DNA of 64,000 bases from positions 1,546,501 to 1,610,500 of the forward strand of contig NZ_CP073581.1 in NCBI RefSeq assembly GCF_018200035.1, given 5' to 3'. A model generated the notes under the pieces. That model saw only the letters and a program-made list of their open reading frames with translations, searched no databases and was not told the origin of the DNA. This DNA is from Sulfitobacter albidus. Lineage in GTDB: Bacteria; Pseudomonadota; Alphaproteobacteria; Rhodobacterales; Rhodobacteraceae. Each line of letters begins with the position of its first letter. The stretch's first letter is position 1. The position numbers were made by a program, and so were the translations under genes. This document shows, in pieces, positions 39,218-50,774 of this stretch.

Positions 39218-39333
39218 ACAACCCCGCCGATTGCGGACTGCACCGGGCGATCCCGGGCGCGTCCGGAAAAATCCCTTGCGCGGCACGCGCACCTTGCGGT
39301 CACACCCGCGCGGCATGACGAAAGGCCCAGTGA

Positions 39334-40226
39334 ATGGAAAACCTGCGCGGTGCGCTCTTGATGGTCCTCTCCATGCTGGGCTTCGCGATCGAGGACAGTT
39401 TCATCAAGATGATGGGCGACGCCCTGCCCGTGGGCCAGATCCTGCTACTTCTGGGCGTCGGCGGATCGGCTGTCTTCGGGCCATCGTGCGGATGCAGGGC
39501 CGCGCACTGTTCGAGCGGGCGATGCTGACCGGCCCGGTGATGATCCGCGCGGGCGGGGAGATCTTTGGCACCGTCTGCTTCATCTCCGCCATCGTCTACA
39601 CGCCCCTGTCCACCGCCTCGGCAATCTTGCAGGCCACACCGCTGGTGGTCACGCTGGGCGCCGCGCTATTTCTGGGCGAGCGTGTGGGCTGGCGCCGCTG
39701 GGCGGCCATCGGGGTGGGCTTTGCCGGGGTGCTTTTGATCATCCGCCCGGGGCTCGACGGCTTTTCGATCCTGTCGCTCTTTGCGCTCGGCGGGGTGTTC
39801 GGCCTTGCCGCGCGCGACATCGCCACCCGCAAGGTGCCCGCCACCCTCTCGACCATGCAGCTCAGCTTTCTGGGCTTTCTCGCCGTCATCCCCGCCGGGC
39901 TGTTTCATCTGGCCGTCTCGGGCGGCGATCTTGCCCCGATGGACACGCGCCTCTGGGCGCTGATGATCGGGTCGGTCGCCATCGGCGTCTTTGCGTACTA
40001 CGGCATCGTCGCGGCCATGCGCGTGGGCGAGATCAGCTTTGTGACGCCCTTCCGCTATACCCGCCTGATCTTTGCGCTGATCATCGGGGTGGCGTTCTTT
40101 GGCGAATCCCCCGATGGGCTGACTCTGATCGGCGCGCTGATCATCGTCGGCTCGGGCATCTTCACCCTCTGGCGCGAACGCAAACAGCGCGCCGCCCCCC
40201 TTTCCAAGCCCGGCGCCCCCGTCTAA
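39334..40226 (+). CDS. EamA/DMT-family transporter (one apparent frameshift)
   Basis: Inner-membrane drug/metabolite-type permease with ten expected helices and two EamA repeats. It starts MENLRGALLMVLSMLGFAIE. After GGSAVFG the frame breaks at 39478-39480 and the next frame continues IVRMQGRALFERAMLTGPVM and the remaining helices. One missing G there (about residue 48) explains it and yields 297 aa. Helix signatures include STASAILQATPLVVTLGAAL and ALIIVGSGIFTLWRER at the end. Substrate not predictable. Confidence 0.86.
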
Positions 40227-40247
40227 ACCACCGCCAACCGCAGTTGA

Positions 40248-42135
<1,888 letters not shown>

Positions 42136-42139
<4 letters not shown>

Positions 42140-42645
42140 ACGTGCAGATCGTCCCCGCCACGACCGAAGCGGATCTCGCCGCCGTGCGCGCGCTGTGCTG
42201 GGACTACCGCGCGGGGCTCATTGCGACATCCGCCGAAGACGCCCGCATCACCGAGACGTTTTATCCCATCCCAAAATACACCGTTCTCATGGACCGTCTG
42301 GCCGCCGAACACGCCCGGCCCCAAGGGCAGATTTTGCTCGCCCGCCTCGACGGCGCGCCCGTCGGCTGCGCCATGAGCCACGCGCTGGACCCCAAAACCA
42401 GCGAGATCAAGCGGCTTTATGTCAGCCCAGCCGCCCGTAGCCACGGCATCGCGCGCCGTCTTGTCACGCAGCTGATGGCACAGGCCCGCGACGACGGATT
42501 CAGCCGCGTCGTGCTCGACACCTCGCAGCGGCTCACGGCGGCGCGCGCGCTCTACGCGCGTCTCGGCTTTGCCGAACGCGGGCCCTATCAGGATATCCCG
42601 GAGCACGCCCTGCCCCATCTTGTGTTTTTCGAGGCTCCGCTATGA
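42136..42645 (+). CDS. GNAT family N-acetyltransferase
   Basis: 169 aa, start overlapping the previous stop by ATGA. The acetyl-CoA-binding motif A is EIKRLYVSPAARSHGIARRL (the R/Q-x-x-G-x-G/A loop in the form ARSHGIA), followed by VVLDTSQRLTAARALYARLGF, the usual motif B helix. Acceptor unknown. Third gene of the eno cluster. Confidence 0.9.
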
Positions 42646-43067
42646 CCGCACCGCTCACCGCCGATGAGATCATTGCCCGGCTCGACCTCGCGCCGCACCC
42701 CGAGGGTGGGCACTACCGTCAGACGTGGATCGCTGAGAACGCGGGTCGCCCCACCGGCACCTGCATCTATTTCCTGCTCAAGGAGGGCGAGCGTAGCGAC
42801 TGGCATGCGGTGGACGCGACCGAGATCTGGCATTTCCACACGGGCGCACCTCTGAGACTGGAATTGGCCGGCAGTACCGCAGGCCCCGCCAGTGTGCATA
42901 CATTGAGCGGCGATCTGCGCGTGGGCGCGCCGCAGATCATCGTGCCGGAAGGACATTGGCAGCGCGCCAGCTCCACCGGCGCCTTTACGCTCGTCAGCTG
43001 CACGGTTTCGCCCGGCTTTCAATTCAGCGGCTTCACGCTGCGCCCCGATCTGGAGATCCCCGTATGA
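42642..43067 (+). CDS. DUF985 cupin-fold protein
   Basis: 141 aa, overlapping the GNAT stop by 4 bases. DUF985 hallmarks: LAPHPEGGHYRQTW, TCIYFLLKEGERSDWHAV, EIWHFHTGAPL, and VSCTVSPGFQFSGFTL near the end. The fold is a single cupin barrel; His residues in HAV and WHFH could hold a metal. No established reaction. Confidence 0.9.
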   Translation: MTAPLTADEIIARLDLAPHPEGGHYRQTWIAENAGRPTGTCIYFLLKEGERSDWHAVDATEIWHFHTGAPLRLELAGSTAGPASVHTLSGDLRVGAPQIIVPEGHWQRASSTGAFTLVSCTVSPGFQFSGFTLRPDLEIPV

Positions 43068-43375
43068 GCCGCAAACGCACGATCGCCCTCGGCGGCCTCG
43101 CCCTGATCGCTGCCCTTGCGCTCTTTGACCGGCACCGCGGGCGCAGCGTCACCCTGCCCGCCACGGTCACAGCCATCGAAGAAGAGATCCCGGATGCCGG
43201 GCCAAACCTGTGGCGGATCGACGTGCTCACCCGTGACGGCACCGCCCATACGCTCGACCGGCGCAGCGCGCGCCCGACGCTCAATCCGGGGGATGCGGTC
43301 TGCATCGACGTTTTCATGCGCCGGTTTGCACGCGAGAAATCCATCCTTTCCGCCGCGACTGACTGCGGGTCCTGA
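43064..43375 (+). CDS. small conserved-type protein with N-terminal membrane anchor
   Basis: 103 aa, start overlapping the cupin stop by ATGA. A hydrophobic segment ([15 protein letters not shown], residues 7-21) serves as anchor or signal. The rest is a small beta-rich domain ([31 protein letters not shown]). I do not recognise the family. Its tight overlap with four upstream genes supports it as a real gene. Confidence 0.7.
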   Translation: MSRKRTIALGGLALIAALALFDRHRGRSVTLPATVTAIEEEIPDAGPNLWRIDVLTRDGTAHTLDRRSARPTLNPGDAVCIDVFMRRFAREKSILSAATDCGS

Positions 43376-43430
43376 GCGCAAACCACACCGCACGCGCGCC
43401 CGAAAAAATGTCGTGCGCGCCAGCGCCCCT

Positions 43431-44552
43431 TCAGGTCGCGCTTGCTGCGCGCGGGTGGCTCAAGGTCCCGCCGCCAACCGCCGCGCGCACGCCTGTGGTG
43501 CTGGCGCAGGATGTCGGCATCCCGCGTGCCACTCGCACGGCGAGATAGCCAAACGCCTGCGCCTCCAGCATATCACCGTCCAGCCCCACGTCCTCGATCG
43601 GGACCACCGGACAGTCGAGCGCGACGCGCAGCATCTCCATCAACACTGGGTTCAGACGCCCGCCCCCGGTCACCAGCACCCGGTCCGGGGGTGTCGGGCA
43701 ATGCGACATCGCCTCCGTCACGCCTGCCGCACTCATCGCCGTGAGGGTGGCGGCGGCATCGGCGTCCGACAGCTCCCCGACCAGACCGATCATCTCGGCA
43801 AAATCGTTCCGGTCGAGGGATTTGGGCGGCATCCGCGCAAAATAGGGCTCGGCGAGGAACAGCTCCAGCGCGCCCGTCTCGACAGTGCCGCGCCGCGCCA
43901 GTGCGCCGCCCTTGTCAAACGGTTCCCCCAGCCGCGCTTGCATCAGATCGTTGATCGGCGCATTGGCGGGGCCGGTGTCGAACGCCAGCAACGCACCTTC
44001 CGTTTCGGGCCGCGCGATGCGCGGGTCCACCCACGTGAGATTCCCGACCCCCCCAAGGTTCAGAAATGCCAGCGGTGCCTCGGCCCCGATATGGCGCGCG
44101 CAGGCGTGGTGAAAGAACGGCGCCAGCGGTGCGCCCTCCCCGCCCAGAGAGACATCGGCGCTGCGATAATCCCACACGACCGGCACGCCGACCGCATCGG
44201 CCAGCGCCGCCCCGTCGCCAACCTGCAACGTGCCATGGGTGCGCGGCGCGTGCGCCAGCGTCTGCCCGTGAAAGCCGATCACATCGACGTCGGAAAACTC
44301 GGCCAAAATCTCCGCGTGGGCGGCATCCACGACCTCGGCCGCCCGCTCTACGGCCTCGCCGCTCCACTGCCCAAAGCCTGCGGCGATGGTCTCACGCTCG
44401 GCCTGCGTGTAGGCGCGGTAGGCGCTGCGGCCAAAGCTGTCGATCCGCTCTCCGTCGGTGCGCAGCACAGCCACGTCGACCCCATCGAGCGAGGTGCCCG
44501 ACATCGCCCCCGCCGCCGTGACCATTCCGGTCTTTGCAATGCGCCCCACCAT
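43431..44552 (-). CDS. anmK: anhydro-N-acetylmuramic acid kinase
   Basis: Cytosolic kinase that opens and phosphorylates 1,6-anhydro-MurNAc to MurNAc 6-phosphate in cell-wall recycling. 373 aa, normal length. Phosphate-binding loop [17 protein letters not shown] near residue 15, catalytic region [13 protein letters not shown], and [25 protein letters not shown] and [13 protein letters not shown]. The frame continues far upstream antisense to tyrS, but the ATG at 44552 gives the family N-terminus. Divergent from tyrS, 72 bases apart. nagZ, acting earlier in the same pathway, is also in this window. Confidence 0.95.
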   Translation of the reverse strand: MVGRIAKTGMVTAAGAMSGTSLDGVDVAVLRTDGERIDSFGRSAYRAYTQAERETIAAGFGQWSGEAVERAAEVVDAAHAEILAEFSDVDVIGFHGQTLAHAPRTHGTLQVGDGAALADAVGVPVVWDYRSADVSLGGEGAPLAPFFHHACARHIGAEAPLAFLNLGGVGNLTWVDPRIARPETEGALLAFDTGPANAPINDLMQARLGEPFDKGGALARRGTVETGALELFLAEPYFARMPPKSLDRNDFAEMIGLVGELSDADAAATLTAMSAAGVTEAMSHCPTPPDRVLVTGGGRLNPVLMEMLRVALDCPVVPIEDVGLDGDMLEAQAFGYLAVRVARGMPTSCASTTGVRAAVGGGTLSHPRAASAT

Positions 44553-44624
44553 GGCTTCGTGCCCTTTTCCTTTTGGTATGCCCGGCCTATAGATGCCCCG
44601 CAACATCCCAAGAGGGCAAGCGCC

Positions 44625-45875
44625 ATGACATACCATCCCAAATCCGATTTCGTCTCTGTGATGATGGAGCGCGGCTTTCTCGCCGACTGTACGGATTATC
44701 AGGGGCTGGATGAGGCGCTTAAATCCGGGGGCGCGCCGGGCTATATCGGATTTGACGCGACGGCCAAATCTCTGCACGTGGGCTCGCTTATCCAGATCAT
44801 GATGCTGCGCTGGCTGCAAAAGACCGGCGGGAAGCCCATCACCCTGATGGGCGGCGGGACGACCAAAGTGGGCGATCCGAGCTTTCGCGCCGATGAACGC
44901 CCCCTTTTGGGGCCGGAGCAGATCGACGCCAATATCGCGGGCATCAAACAGGTGTTCAGCGCCTACCTTACCTACGGCGACGGCCCGTCGGATGCGATGA
45001 TGATCAACAATGCCGAATGGCTCGACGGGTTGAACTATCTCGATTTCCTGCGCGACATCGGGCGGCATTTCTCGATCAACCGGATGCTGTCGTTTGAATC
45101 GGTGAAATCGCGGCTGGACCGCGAGCAATCGCTCAGCTTTCTCGAATTCAACTACATGATCCTGCAAGCCTATGATTTCATGGAGCTGCATCGCCGCTAT
45201 GGCTGCATCCTGCAAATGGGGGGATCGGATCAATGGGGCAATATCGTCAACGGCATCGATCTGACGCGCCGGGTGATTGATGGCGAGGTCTACGGGCTGA
45301 CGTCGCCCCTGCTGACCACGTCCGATGGCAAGAAGATGGGCAAATCCCAGAATGGCGCGGTCTGGCTGAACCCGGATATGCTCAGCCCCTACGAATTCTG
45401 GCAGTTCTGGCGCAACACCACCGACGCCGACGTGGGCCGGTTCCTGAAACTCTACACCGAACTGCCGGTCGATGAATGTGACCGCTTGGGCGCGCTTGGC
45501 GGGGCCGAGATCAACGAAGCCAAAGTGCGGCTCGCCAATGAGATCACGGGCCTGTTGCACGGCGCTGAGGCCGCGCAGGCGGCAGAGGCGACCGCCCGCG
45601 AAGTATTCGAGCGCGGCGGTGTGGGAGACGATCTGCCCACCCTGACGCTGAGCGCCGAGGAGGTCGGCGACGGTATCTCCATCGTGCAGCTGATCGTGCG
45701 TGCGGGTCTGGTGAAATCGGGCAAAGAGGCCAAGCGCCTGATCGCGGAGAACGGGGCACGCCTGGACGATGCGCCATTGACGGATGCGGGGCTGATGCTG
45801 GACGCGGGCGCGCTGGCCTCACCGGTGAAACTGTCGGCGGGCAAAAAGCGGCATGCGTTGGTTCAGATCGGCTGA
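44625..45875 (+). CDS. tyrS: tyrosyl-tRNA synthetase
   Basis: 416-aa class I synthetase charging tRNA-Tyr. The HIGH-like motif is [12 protein letters not shown], the KMSKS-like loop reads DGKKMGKSQ, and tyrosine-binding residues lie in [21 protein letters not shown]. An S4 RNA-binding domain occupies about the last 70 residues ([20 protein letters not shown]). Start at the ATG at 44625 after GAGGGCAAG. Confidence 0.97.
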   Translation: MTYHPKSDFVSVMMERGFLADCTDYQGLDEALKSGGAPGYIGFDATAKSLHVGSLIQIMMLRWLQKTGGKPITLMGGGTTKVGDPSFRADERPLLGPEQIDANIAGIKQVFSAYLTYGDGPSDAMMINNAEWLDGLNYLDFLRDIGRHFSINRMLSFESVKSRLDREQSLSFLEFNYMILQAYDFMELHRRYGCILQMGGSDQWGNIVNGIDLTRRVIDGEVYGLTSPLLTTSDGKKMGKSQNGAVWLNPDMLSPYEFWQFWRNTTDADVGRFLKLYTELPVDECDRLGALGGAEINEAKVRLANEITGLLHGAEAAQAAEATAREVFERGGVGDDLPTLTLSAEEVGDGISIVQLIVRAGLVKSGKEAKRLIAENGARLDDAPLTDAGLMLDAGALASPVKLSAGKKRHALVQIG

Positions 45876-45922
45876 GGGCGCGCTTAACGTGGCTTTAACC
45901 ATCCGCAGGCCAGCTTGCGGGC

Positions 45923-46753
45923 ATGTTTGACGCGCTTCCAGATCCGCCCGGCGACAGCCTGTTCCAAACCCCCGCCTTTGGCGCCGCCTTGCGGCTGGTC
46001 GGGCGGTCACCGATCACGCTGCCGGGTGGTCAGATCCTTCTGCGCAGGCGACTGTGCGGCGTGGAATTCCTTATGCTGCCCCGCGCCGACCCGCCCGCCG
46101 ATCTGAATGCGCAGCTGTGCGCCATGGGCCTGGGCGGCCGTCCTCTGATCCTGTCCCCGGAACGCGCCCGCCCGTCCGGTCGCGTCCTGCGCCTGCGCGC
46201 GCCGGTGGCCACTTTCGATCTTGCGTTGCACACCGATGAGCAAAGCCAACGCGCCGCGTTGCACGGTAAATGGCGCAACGCATTGCGCAGGACTGAACGG
46301 GGCGCGCTGCGGGTCCGCCACGGCAGCCTTGACCCGTGCGACCCGGTCATCGCCGCCGCCGCCGCGCAGGCCCGCACGCGCCGCTATGCCGCATGGCCCG
46401 CCGGTCTCACCGCCGCCTGGGCCCAAGTGGCCCCCCAGCAGACGCGGATCTTTCGCGCCTGCCTGCGCGGGGAAGAGATCGCACAGATGGTTTTCCTGCT
46501 GCACGGCACGCGCGCGAGCTATCAGATTGGCCTGACAACGGACCTGGGACGCGCGACGGGCGCCCATACGTTGCTGATGTGGTCCGCGATGCGCTGGCTG
46601 GTACGCGCGGGCATCAGCCGCGTCGATCTCGGCCCCAGCCTGCCACACGCCTACGGGATCGACCGGTTCAAGGCACGTACGGGCGCGCAGTTGCGTGAGA
46701 CCGGTGGCACATGGTTGCGGTGGCGCCCCCTTGCACGCGGGCGCCGCCCGTGA
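45923..46753 (+). CDS. FemAB/GNAT-like acyltransferase
   Basis: 276 aa. The middle section HGKWRNALRRTERGALRVRH and the C-terminal ASYQIGLTTDLGRATGAHTL, MWSAMRWLVRAGISRVDLG and GIDRFKARTG follow the FemAB-type double-GNAT layout, in which the second domain ends with a helix then D-x-G. Such proteins transfer aminoacyl or acyl groups, some for peptidoglycan bridges or exopolysaccharide. The exact reaction is unknown. 47 bases after tyrS. Confidence 0.7.
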   Translation: MFDALPDPPGDSLFQTPAFGAALRLVGRSPITLPGGQILLRRRLCGVEFLMLPRADPPADLNAQLCAMGLGGRPLILSPERARPSGRVLRLRAPVATFDLALHTDEQSQRAALHGKWRNALRRTERGALRVRHGSLDPCDPVIAAAAAQARTRRYAAWPAGLTAAWAQVAPQQTRIFRACLRGEEIAQMVFLLHGTRASYQIGLTTDLGRATGAHTLLMWSAMRWLVRAGISRVDLGPSLPHAYGIDRFKARTGAQLRETGGTWLRWRPLARGRRP

Positions 46754-46755
46754 TT

Positions 46756-46775
46756 ATCTGAACATCCGTTCAGAT
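46756..46775. promoter_or_regulatory. perfect inverted repeat, candidate TetR-type operator
   Basis: ATCTGAAC-ATCC-GTTCAGAT, 8-bp arms with a 4-base spacer. It starts 3 bases after the FemAB-like stop codon and ends 12 bases before the SDR start codon, so it overlaps the expected promoter/leader of the SDR. The TGAAC-N4-GTTCA core resembles TetR-family operators. Confidence 0.55.
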
Positions 46776-46787
46776 AGGGAGAGATCC

Positions 46788-47543
46788 ATGCAGCTCAACG
46801 CCACCGCAGCCGTCATCACCGGGGGCGCGTCGGGCCTCGGCGAGGCCACCGCCCGCCAGTTCGCGGCGCAAGGGGCGCAGGTCTGCCTTTTGGATCGGGA
46901 CGCCACACGAGGCGCCGCCGTTGCCGAAGAAATCGGTGGTTATTTCATCGAGACGGACGTTACCGACGAGACCTCCGTCGCGGCGGCGATCGACAGCGCT
47001 GGCGCGGCCATGGGGGCGCTGACGGCAGCGGTGAACTGCGCGGGCATCGCGCTGGGGATCAAGACGGTGGGCCGCGACGGGCCGCACCCGCTCGACGCCT
47101 TCCAACGCACAATCGACATCAATCTGGTGGGCAGTTTCAACGTCGCGCGCCTTGCGGCACAGGCGATGGCGGGAAACACGCCCGACGCAGGCGGCGAGCG
47201 CGGGGTGATCATCAACACGGCCTCCATCGCGGCGTTTGACGGGCAAAAGGGGCAAGCGGCCTATGCTGCCTCCAAGGGCGGGATTGTGGGCATGACCCTG
47301 CCCATGGCGCGCGATCTGGCGAAAGAGCGCATTCGCGTGATGACCATCGCGCCCGGCATCTTTGGCACGCCTATGCTGATGGGCCTGCCGCAAGAGGTGC
47401 AGGACAGTCTGGCCGCGACCGTGCCAAACCCGCCACGGCTCGGCGATCCCACTGAATACGCGCGCATGGCGGCGTTCATCGTCGAGATGGGCTATTTGAA
47501 CGGCGAGGTGATCCGCCTCGACGGGGCGCTGCGCATGCAGTGA
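46788..47543 (+). CDS. SDR dehydrogenase, 3-hydroxyacyl-CoA dehydrogenase type 2-like
   Basis: 251 aa, NAD-dependent short-chain dehydrogenase. Cofactor loop TGGASGLGEA, NNAG-like motif VNCAGIA, catalytic Ser in INTASIAAFDGQ and Tyr/Lys in YAASKGG. The stretch MTIAPGIFGTPMLMGLPQEV and the ending GEVIRLDGALRMQ match the HSD17B10/2-methyl-3-hydroxybutyryl-CoA dehydrogenase group, active in isoleucine and fatty-acid breakdown. GGGAGA upstream of the ATG. Preceded by the dyad at 46756-46775 and followed by two AT-rich palindromes. Confidence 0.9.
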   Translation: MQLNATAAVITGGASGLGEATARQFAAQGAQVCLLDRDATRGAAVAEEIGGYFIETDVTDETSVAAAIDSAGAAMGALTAAVNCAGIALGIKTVGRDGPHPLDAFQRTIDINLVGSFNVARLAAQAMAGNTPDAGGERGVIINTASIAAFDGQKGQAAYAASKGGIVGMTLPMARDLAKERIRVMTIAPGIFGTPMLMGLPQEVQDSLAATVPNPPRLGDPTEYARMAAFIVEMGYLNGEVIRLDGALRMQ

Positions 47544-47550
47544 GGCGGCA

Positions 47551-47595
47551 GAGTTTCTCGCGAAACTCTGGACCCAAAATTTCCCCGAAATTTTG
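47551..47595. repeat. two tandem palindromes (REP-like) after the SDR gene
   Basis: GAGTTTC-TCGC-GAAACTC (47551-47568) and CAAAATTTC-CCC-GAAATTTTG (47575-47595), stems of 7 and 9 bp. They sit between two convergent genes. They resemble the pair at 2161-2202 in order, spacing and the AAATTTC/GAAATTT core. Confidence 0.7.
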
Positions 47596-47603
47596 CCATT
47601 GCC

Positions 47604-49415
47604 TCAGGCGCCGGCCTTCTCTTCGAGGGCGAGCCATTCTTCTTCGGCCGCTTCCAGCTTGGCCTGCCGGGCGATGAGCGCCTCTGTGGCTTTCTGGAAT
47701 TTCACCGGCTCGCGGGTGAACAGCTCCGGGTCGCTCATCAGCTCTTGCAGCTTGCCGATCTCCGCCTCGATGCGCGCGATCTCGTCCGGCAGCGCTTCGA
47801 GCCGGTGCTGCTCGGTAAAACTCAGGCCTTTCTTGGGCTTTGCGGCCTGTGCCTGCGCCTTGGGCGGGGCCTGTTTGGCCTTGGTCACGCTGCCCTCGAA
47901 ATCATCCTGCCCACGCTGCGCGAGGTAGTCGCTCCAGCCGCCCGCGTAGACCGTCGCGCGGCCGTTGCCCTCCATGGCGATGGTCGTGGCCGCCACGCGG
48001 TCCAGAAAATCCCGGTCATGGCTGACCAAAATCACCGTGCCGTCGTAGGTATCCAGCAGCTCTTGCAGCAGATCGAGCGTTTCCACATCCAGATCGTTCG
48101 TCGGCTCGTCGAGCACCAGCAAGTTGCTTTCGCGCGCCATGATCTTGGCCAGCAGCAAGCGCGCCTTTTCGCCCCCCGAAAGCGAGCGCACGGGCGCGCG
48201 AGCCTGTGCTTCGTCAAACAGGAATTCCTTGAGATAACCCACGACGTGCTTTGGCATGCCGCGCACCAGCACCTGATCGGCCTTGCCCGACACGCGCATA
48301 TCGGGATCGCCCGTCAGGCTGTCCCACAGCGACATATCCCCGTCGAGCTGGTCGCGCCCCTGATCCAGCAGCGCCAGCTCAAGGTTGGTGCCCAGTTTGA
48401 TCGTGCCGCTGTCGGGGGTTTCGCGCCCGATCATCATGTTCAGCAGCGTGGTCTTGCCCACGCCGTTGGGCCCGACCAGCGCGATGCGGTCGCCACGCTG
48501 CACCGTGATCGAGAAATCGCGCAGGATCTGCTTGTCGCCAAAGGCTTTGGCGATGCCATCGGCCTCAATGACCTTGCGGCCCGATTTTGGCCCGGCCTCC
48601 AGCGCCATGGCCGCCGTGCCCTGCCGCTTGATCTGGCTGGCGCGTTCGGCGCGCAGCTCTCCGAGCGCGCGCACGCGGCCCTGATTGCGTTTGCGCCGGG
48701 CCGAGATGCCCTCGACCGCCCACCGCGCTTCGGCCTTGATCTTGCGGTCAAGCTTGTGGCGTTGCTGGTCTTCTTCTTCCCAGATCTTGTCGCGCCACGC
48801 CTCGAACCCGTCAAATCCAATGTCGGCACGGCGCACGGCACCCCGATCAATCCAAAGCGTCCCACGCGTCAGCGCACGCAGAAAGGCGCGGTCGTGGGAG
48901 ATCGTCACAAACGCCGTGCGCGTCGATTTCAGCTCGTCCTCCAGCCAGGCGATCGCCTCGATATCAAGGTGGTTGGTCGGCTCGTCGAGCAGCATAAGCT
49001 CAGGCTCGGAAGCCATCAGACGGGCCAGAGCCGCGCGCCGCCGCTCCCCGCCCGACGCGGTGGCCACCGGGCGGTCGGGGTCGAATTTCAGCCCCTCGCC
49101 CGCGCGCTCCACCTTATAGAGCTCACCGGGGTCCAGCCCGTCGGAGGCGAAATCGCCCAGCGTCTCGAACCCGGCCAGATCGGGGTCCTGCTCCATATAG
49201 CCCACGCGCACGCCGGGGCCGGGCACGACCTCGCCGGCGTCCGCTTCGACCAGACCGGCCATAACCTTCATCAGCGTGGATTTGCCCGATCCGTTGCGGC
49301 CCACCAGCGCCAGACGGTCGCCGGGCTGCACGACCAGCGACAGATCGGCAAAGACGGGATCACCGCCAAAGGTGAGGGAGATATCGGTGAGCTGGAGAAG
49401 GGGTGCGCGTGCCAT
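47604..49415 (-). CDS. ABC-F family ATPase, Uup-like
   Basis: 603 aa, two ABC ATPase domains and no membrane segments, so a soluble ABC-F protein acting on ribosomes or DNA rather than a transporter. Domain 1: Walker A VGRNGSGKST, signature ASGGERRRAALA, Walker B LMLLDEPTNHLD. Domain 2: Walker A VGPNGVGKTT, signature LSGGEKARLLLA, Walker B LLVLDEPTNDLD. An Arg/Lys-rich linker joins them (DRKIKAEARWAVEGISARRK). The C-terminal 70 residues form a coiled-coil (EQHRLEALPDEIARIEAEIG), typical of Uup. Confidence 0.93.
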   Translation of the reverse strand: MARAPLLQLTDISLTFGGDPVFADLSLVVQPGDRLALVGRNGSGKSTLMKVMAGLVEADAGEVVPGPGVRVGYMEQDPDLAGFETLGDFASDGLDPGELYKVERAGEGLKFDPDRPVATASGGERRRAALARLMASEPELMLLDEPTNHLDIEAIAWLEDELKSTRTAFVTISHDRAFLRALTRGTLWIDRGAVRRADIGFDGFEAWRDKIWEEEDQQRHKLDRKIKAEARWAVEGISARRKRNQGRVRALGELRAERASQIKRQGTAAMALEAGPKSGRKVIEADGIAKAFGDKQILRDFSITVQRGDRIALVGPNGVGKTTLLNMMIGRETPDSGTIKLGTNLELALLDQGRDQLDGDMSLWDSLTGDPDMRVSGKADQVLVRGMPKHVVGYLKEFLFDEAQARAPVRSLSGGEKARLLLAKIMARESNLLVLDEPTNDLDVETLDLLQELLDTYDGTVILVSHDRDFLDRVAATTIAMEGNGRATVYAGGWSDYLAQRGQDDFEGSVTKAKQAPPKAQAQAAKPKKGLSFTEQHRLEALPDEIARIEAEIGKLQELMSDPELFTREPVKFQKATEALIARQAKLEAAEEEWLALEEKAGA

Positions 49416-49446
49416 GGGATGCGCCTATCGCCCCCCGCGCGAATGG

Positions 49447-50160
49447 TCAATCGCTCACCAGCGCGCGCAGCAGACGTTTGCGCGCGGGCGGGATCGACGC
49501 GATCTCCAGCCCGGTAAAGACGTGCAGCGTGCCCATCTCGCGGTCGATCACCGCATGGTCGCTGACCCAGCCCCCATCAGCAGATAGGTGCGCAGAAGCG
49601 GCGGCAGCAGGGCCGCCGCGCCGCGCGGATCGGTGGGCAGTGCGACCTCCGAAAAATCGTGGATTTCTGGCGCCTTGGGCGCCGGGCGCACAGGCTCGGG
49701 CGCCAGATAGCGCGCGCGCAAAACGGCAAAGCCGTCAGCGTAGGGCGCCGGATCGCATCCCGCAAACGAGGCGCAGCCAAACAACAACCCGACCCCCTGC
49801 GCATCAACCTGCGCGGTCAGCCCCGCCCAGGCCAGCCGCAGAATATCGGGATCCTGCCGGACGGGGTCGATGCAGAAACGCCCCAGCTCCATCATCGGCC
49901 CCCGCGTTGCGCAAGCGCGTCCACGCCGTAGAACTGGGCGGTATAGGTCTGAAGGATCGCGGCCCCCGTCACGGTCGTCAGGCGGCAGGTGCAGACCACC
50001 GCGCCGCTTTGCCGGTCAGTGATCGTCAGATGCCGCGCGCCTGCGTCAAACGCATCCTCCGCCCGCCCGCCGGGCCAAAGCACCGGCTGCGCAGATCGCG
50101 CGCTGCGGCCAGTTGCGGCGCGGTCGTGGCGTATCCGAGGGTATAGCGCGGGGTCTGCAT
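49447..50160 (-). CDS. OlsB-like N-acyltransferase (hemolysin-type GNAT; three apparent frameshifts)
   Basis: Four frame segments join into one 238-aa protein: MQTPRYTLGYATTAPQLAAA..., then EDAFDAGARHLTITDRQSG and QTYTAQFYGVDAL, then MMELGRFCIDPVRQDPDIL and FGCASFAGCDPAPYADGF, then WVSDHAVIDREMGTLHVFTG. The breaks lie at 50072-50076 (about residue 29), the C5 run 49899-49903 (about 86) and the C5 run 49571-49575 (about 196); each needs one extra base. The family adds a 3-hydroxyacyl chain to ornithine as the first step of ornithine-lipid synthesis. OlsA, the second enzyme, is not adjacent. Three breaks make true decay conceivable, but the pattern equals that in essential genes here. Confidence 0.75.
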
Positions 50161-50223
50161 TGGCCCGCTCACACACGCGCACGCGCGGCGCCACTGGACA
50201 CAGGCGCGCTCACCCTGCGCGGG

Positions 50224-50688
50224 TCACCCCGCCAGCCCCGCGGGGTTGAAGCGCCCGATATTGCCCAACAGCTGCTTGAGGAACCCGTTGTTCGACACGC
50301 CCGACGTCGTCACGCGGCGCGAGATCGGCACGACCCGCCCCCGCTCCAGCCCGAAGCGTTCGATGTTGGTGACCACACCCGCGCTGTCGAAACTGATGGC
50401 AAGCACTTCACGCTCTACCGTCTTGGGGGCGAGCGCACCAAAGGTGCGTTTGCGGCTGCGCACGTAGTAAAAGCCGCTTTCGTTGACCACACCGGCGGTC
50501 GAGGGCGTGCCAATGGCTTCCTCGACAGAGGCGCGGGTATCGACGCCCACTGTCAACAGATCGAGGTCTTCGGCGGGGGGGATGTAGCCATGGTTGGCAA
50601 ACTGCGGGGCGCAGGCAGAAAGCGCAGCCCCCAGCGCGAGCGCCATAATCACGCGGCGCATCCATGGCCCCTGTGTCGTCTTGCCCAT
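50224..50688 (-). CDS. bamE: outer-membrane assembly lipoprotein BamE
   Basis: Component of the BAM complex that folds beta-barrels into the outer membrane. 154 aa. Signal peptide with lipobox AALSAC (Cys at residue 26). The SmpA/OmlA domain follows: DTRASVEEAIGTPSTAGV, SGFYYVRSRKRTFG, and EREVLAISFDSAGVVTNIE. The 1-26 segment can also begin at an internal ATG (50661), but AAGGGG precedes the first. Divergent from the yceD gene with 86 bases between starts, a common alphaproteobacterial arrangement. Confidence 0.9.
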   Translation of the reverse strand: MGKTTQGPWMRRVIMALALGAALSACAPQFANHGYIPPAEDLDLLTVGVDTRASVEEAIGTPSTAGVVNESGFYYVRSRKRTFGALAPKTVEREVLAISFDSAGVVTNIERFGLERGRVVPISRRVTTSGVSNNGFLKQLLGNIGRFNPAGLAG

Positions 50689-50774
50689 GTGCTGCCCCTT
50701 GCCCTTGGTCTGCTTGGCTTCTATCTCGCTTACACCAACTCTCGCCTACGGTTCAAGAAACGAAAGCACGCGCC

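Noticed and set aside
44553..45560. Long N-terminal extension of the anmK frame, antisense to tyrS
   Set aside because: The family N-terminus begins at the ATG at 44552 and the extension is a shadow of tyrS.
49447..50160. OlsB-like gene as a true pseudogene
   Set aside because: Three breaks are suggestive, but each is a single missing G/C like those in argS and other core genes, and repair gives a complete family member.
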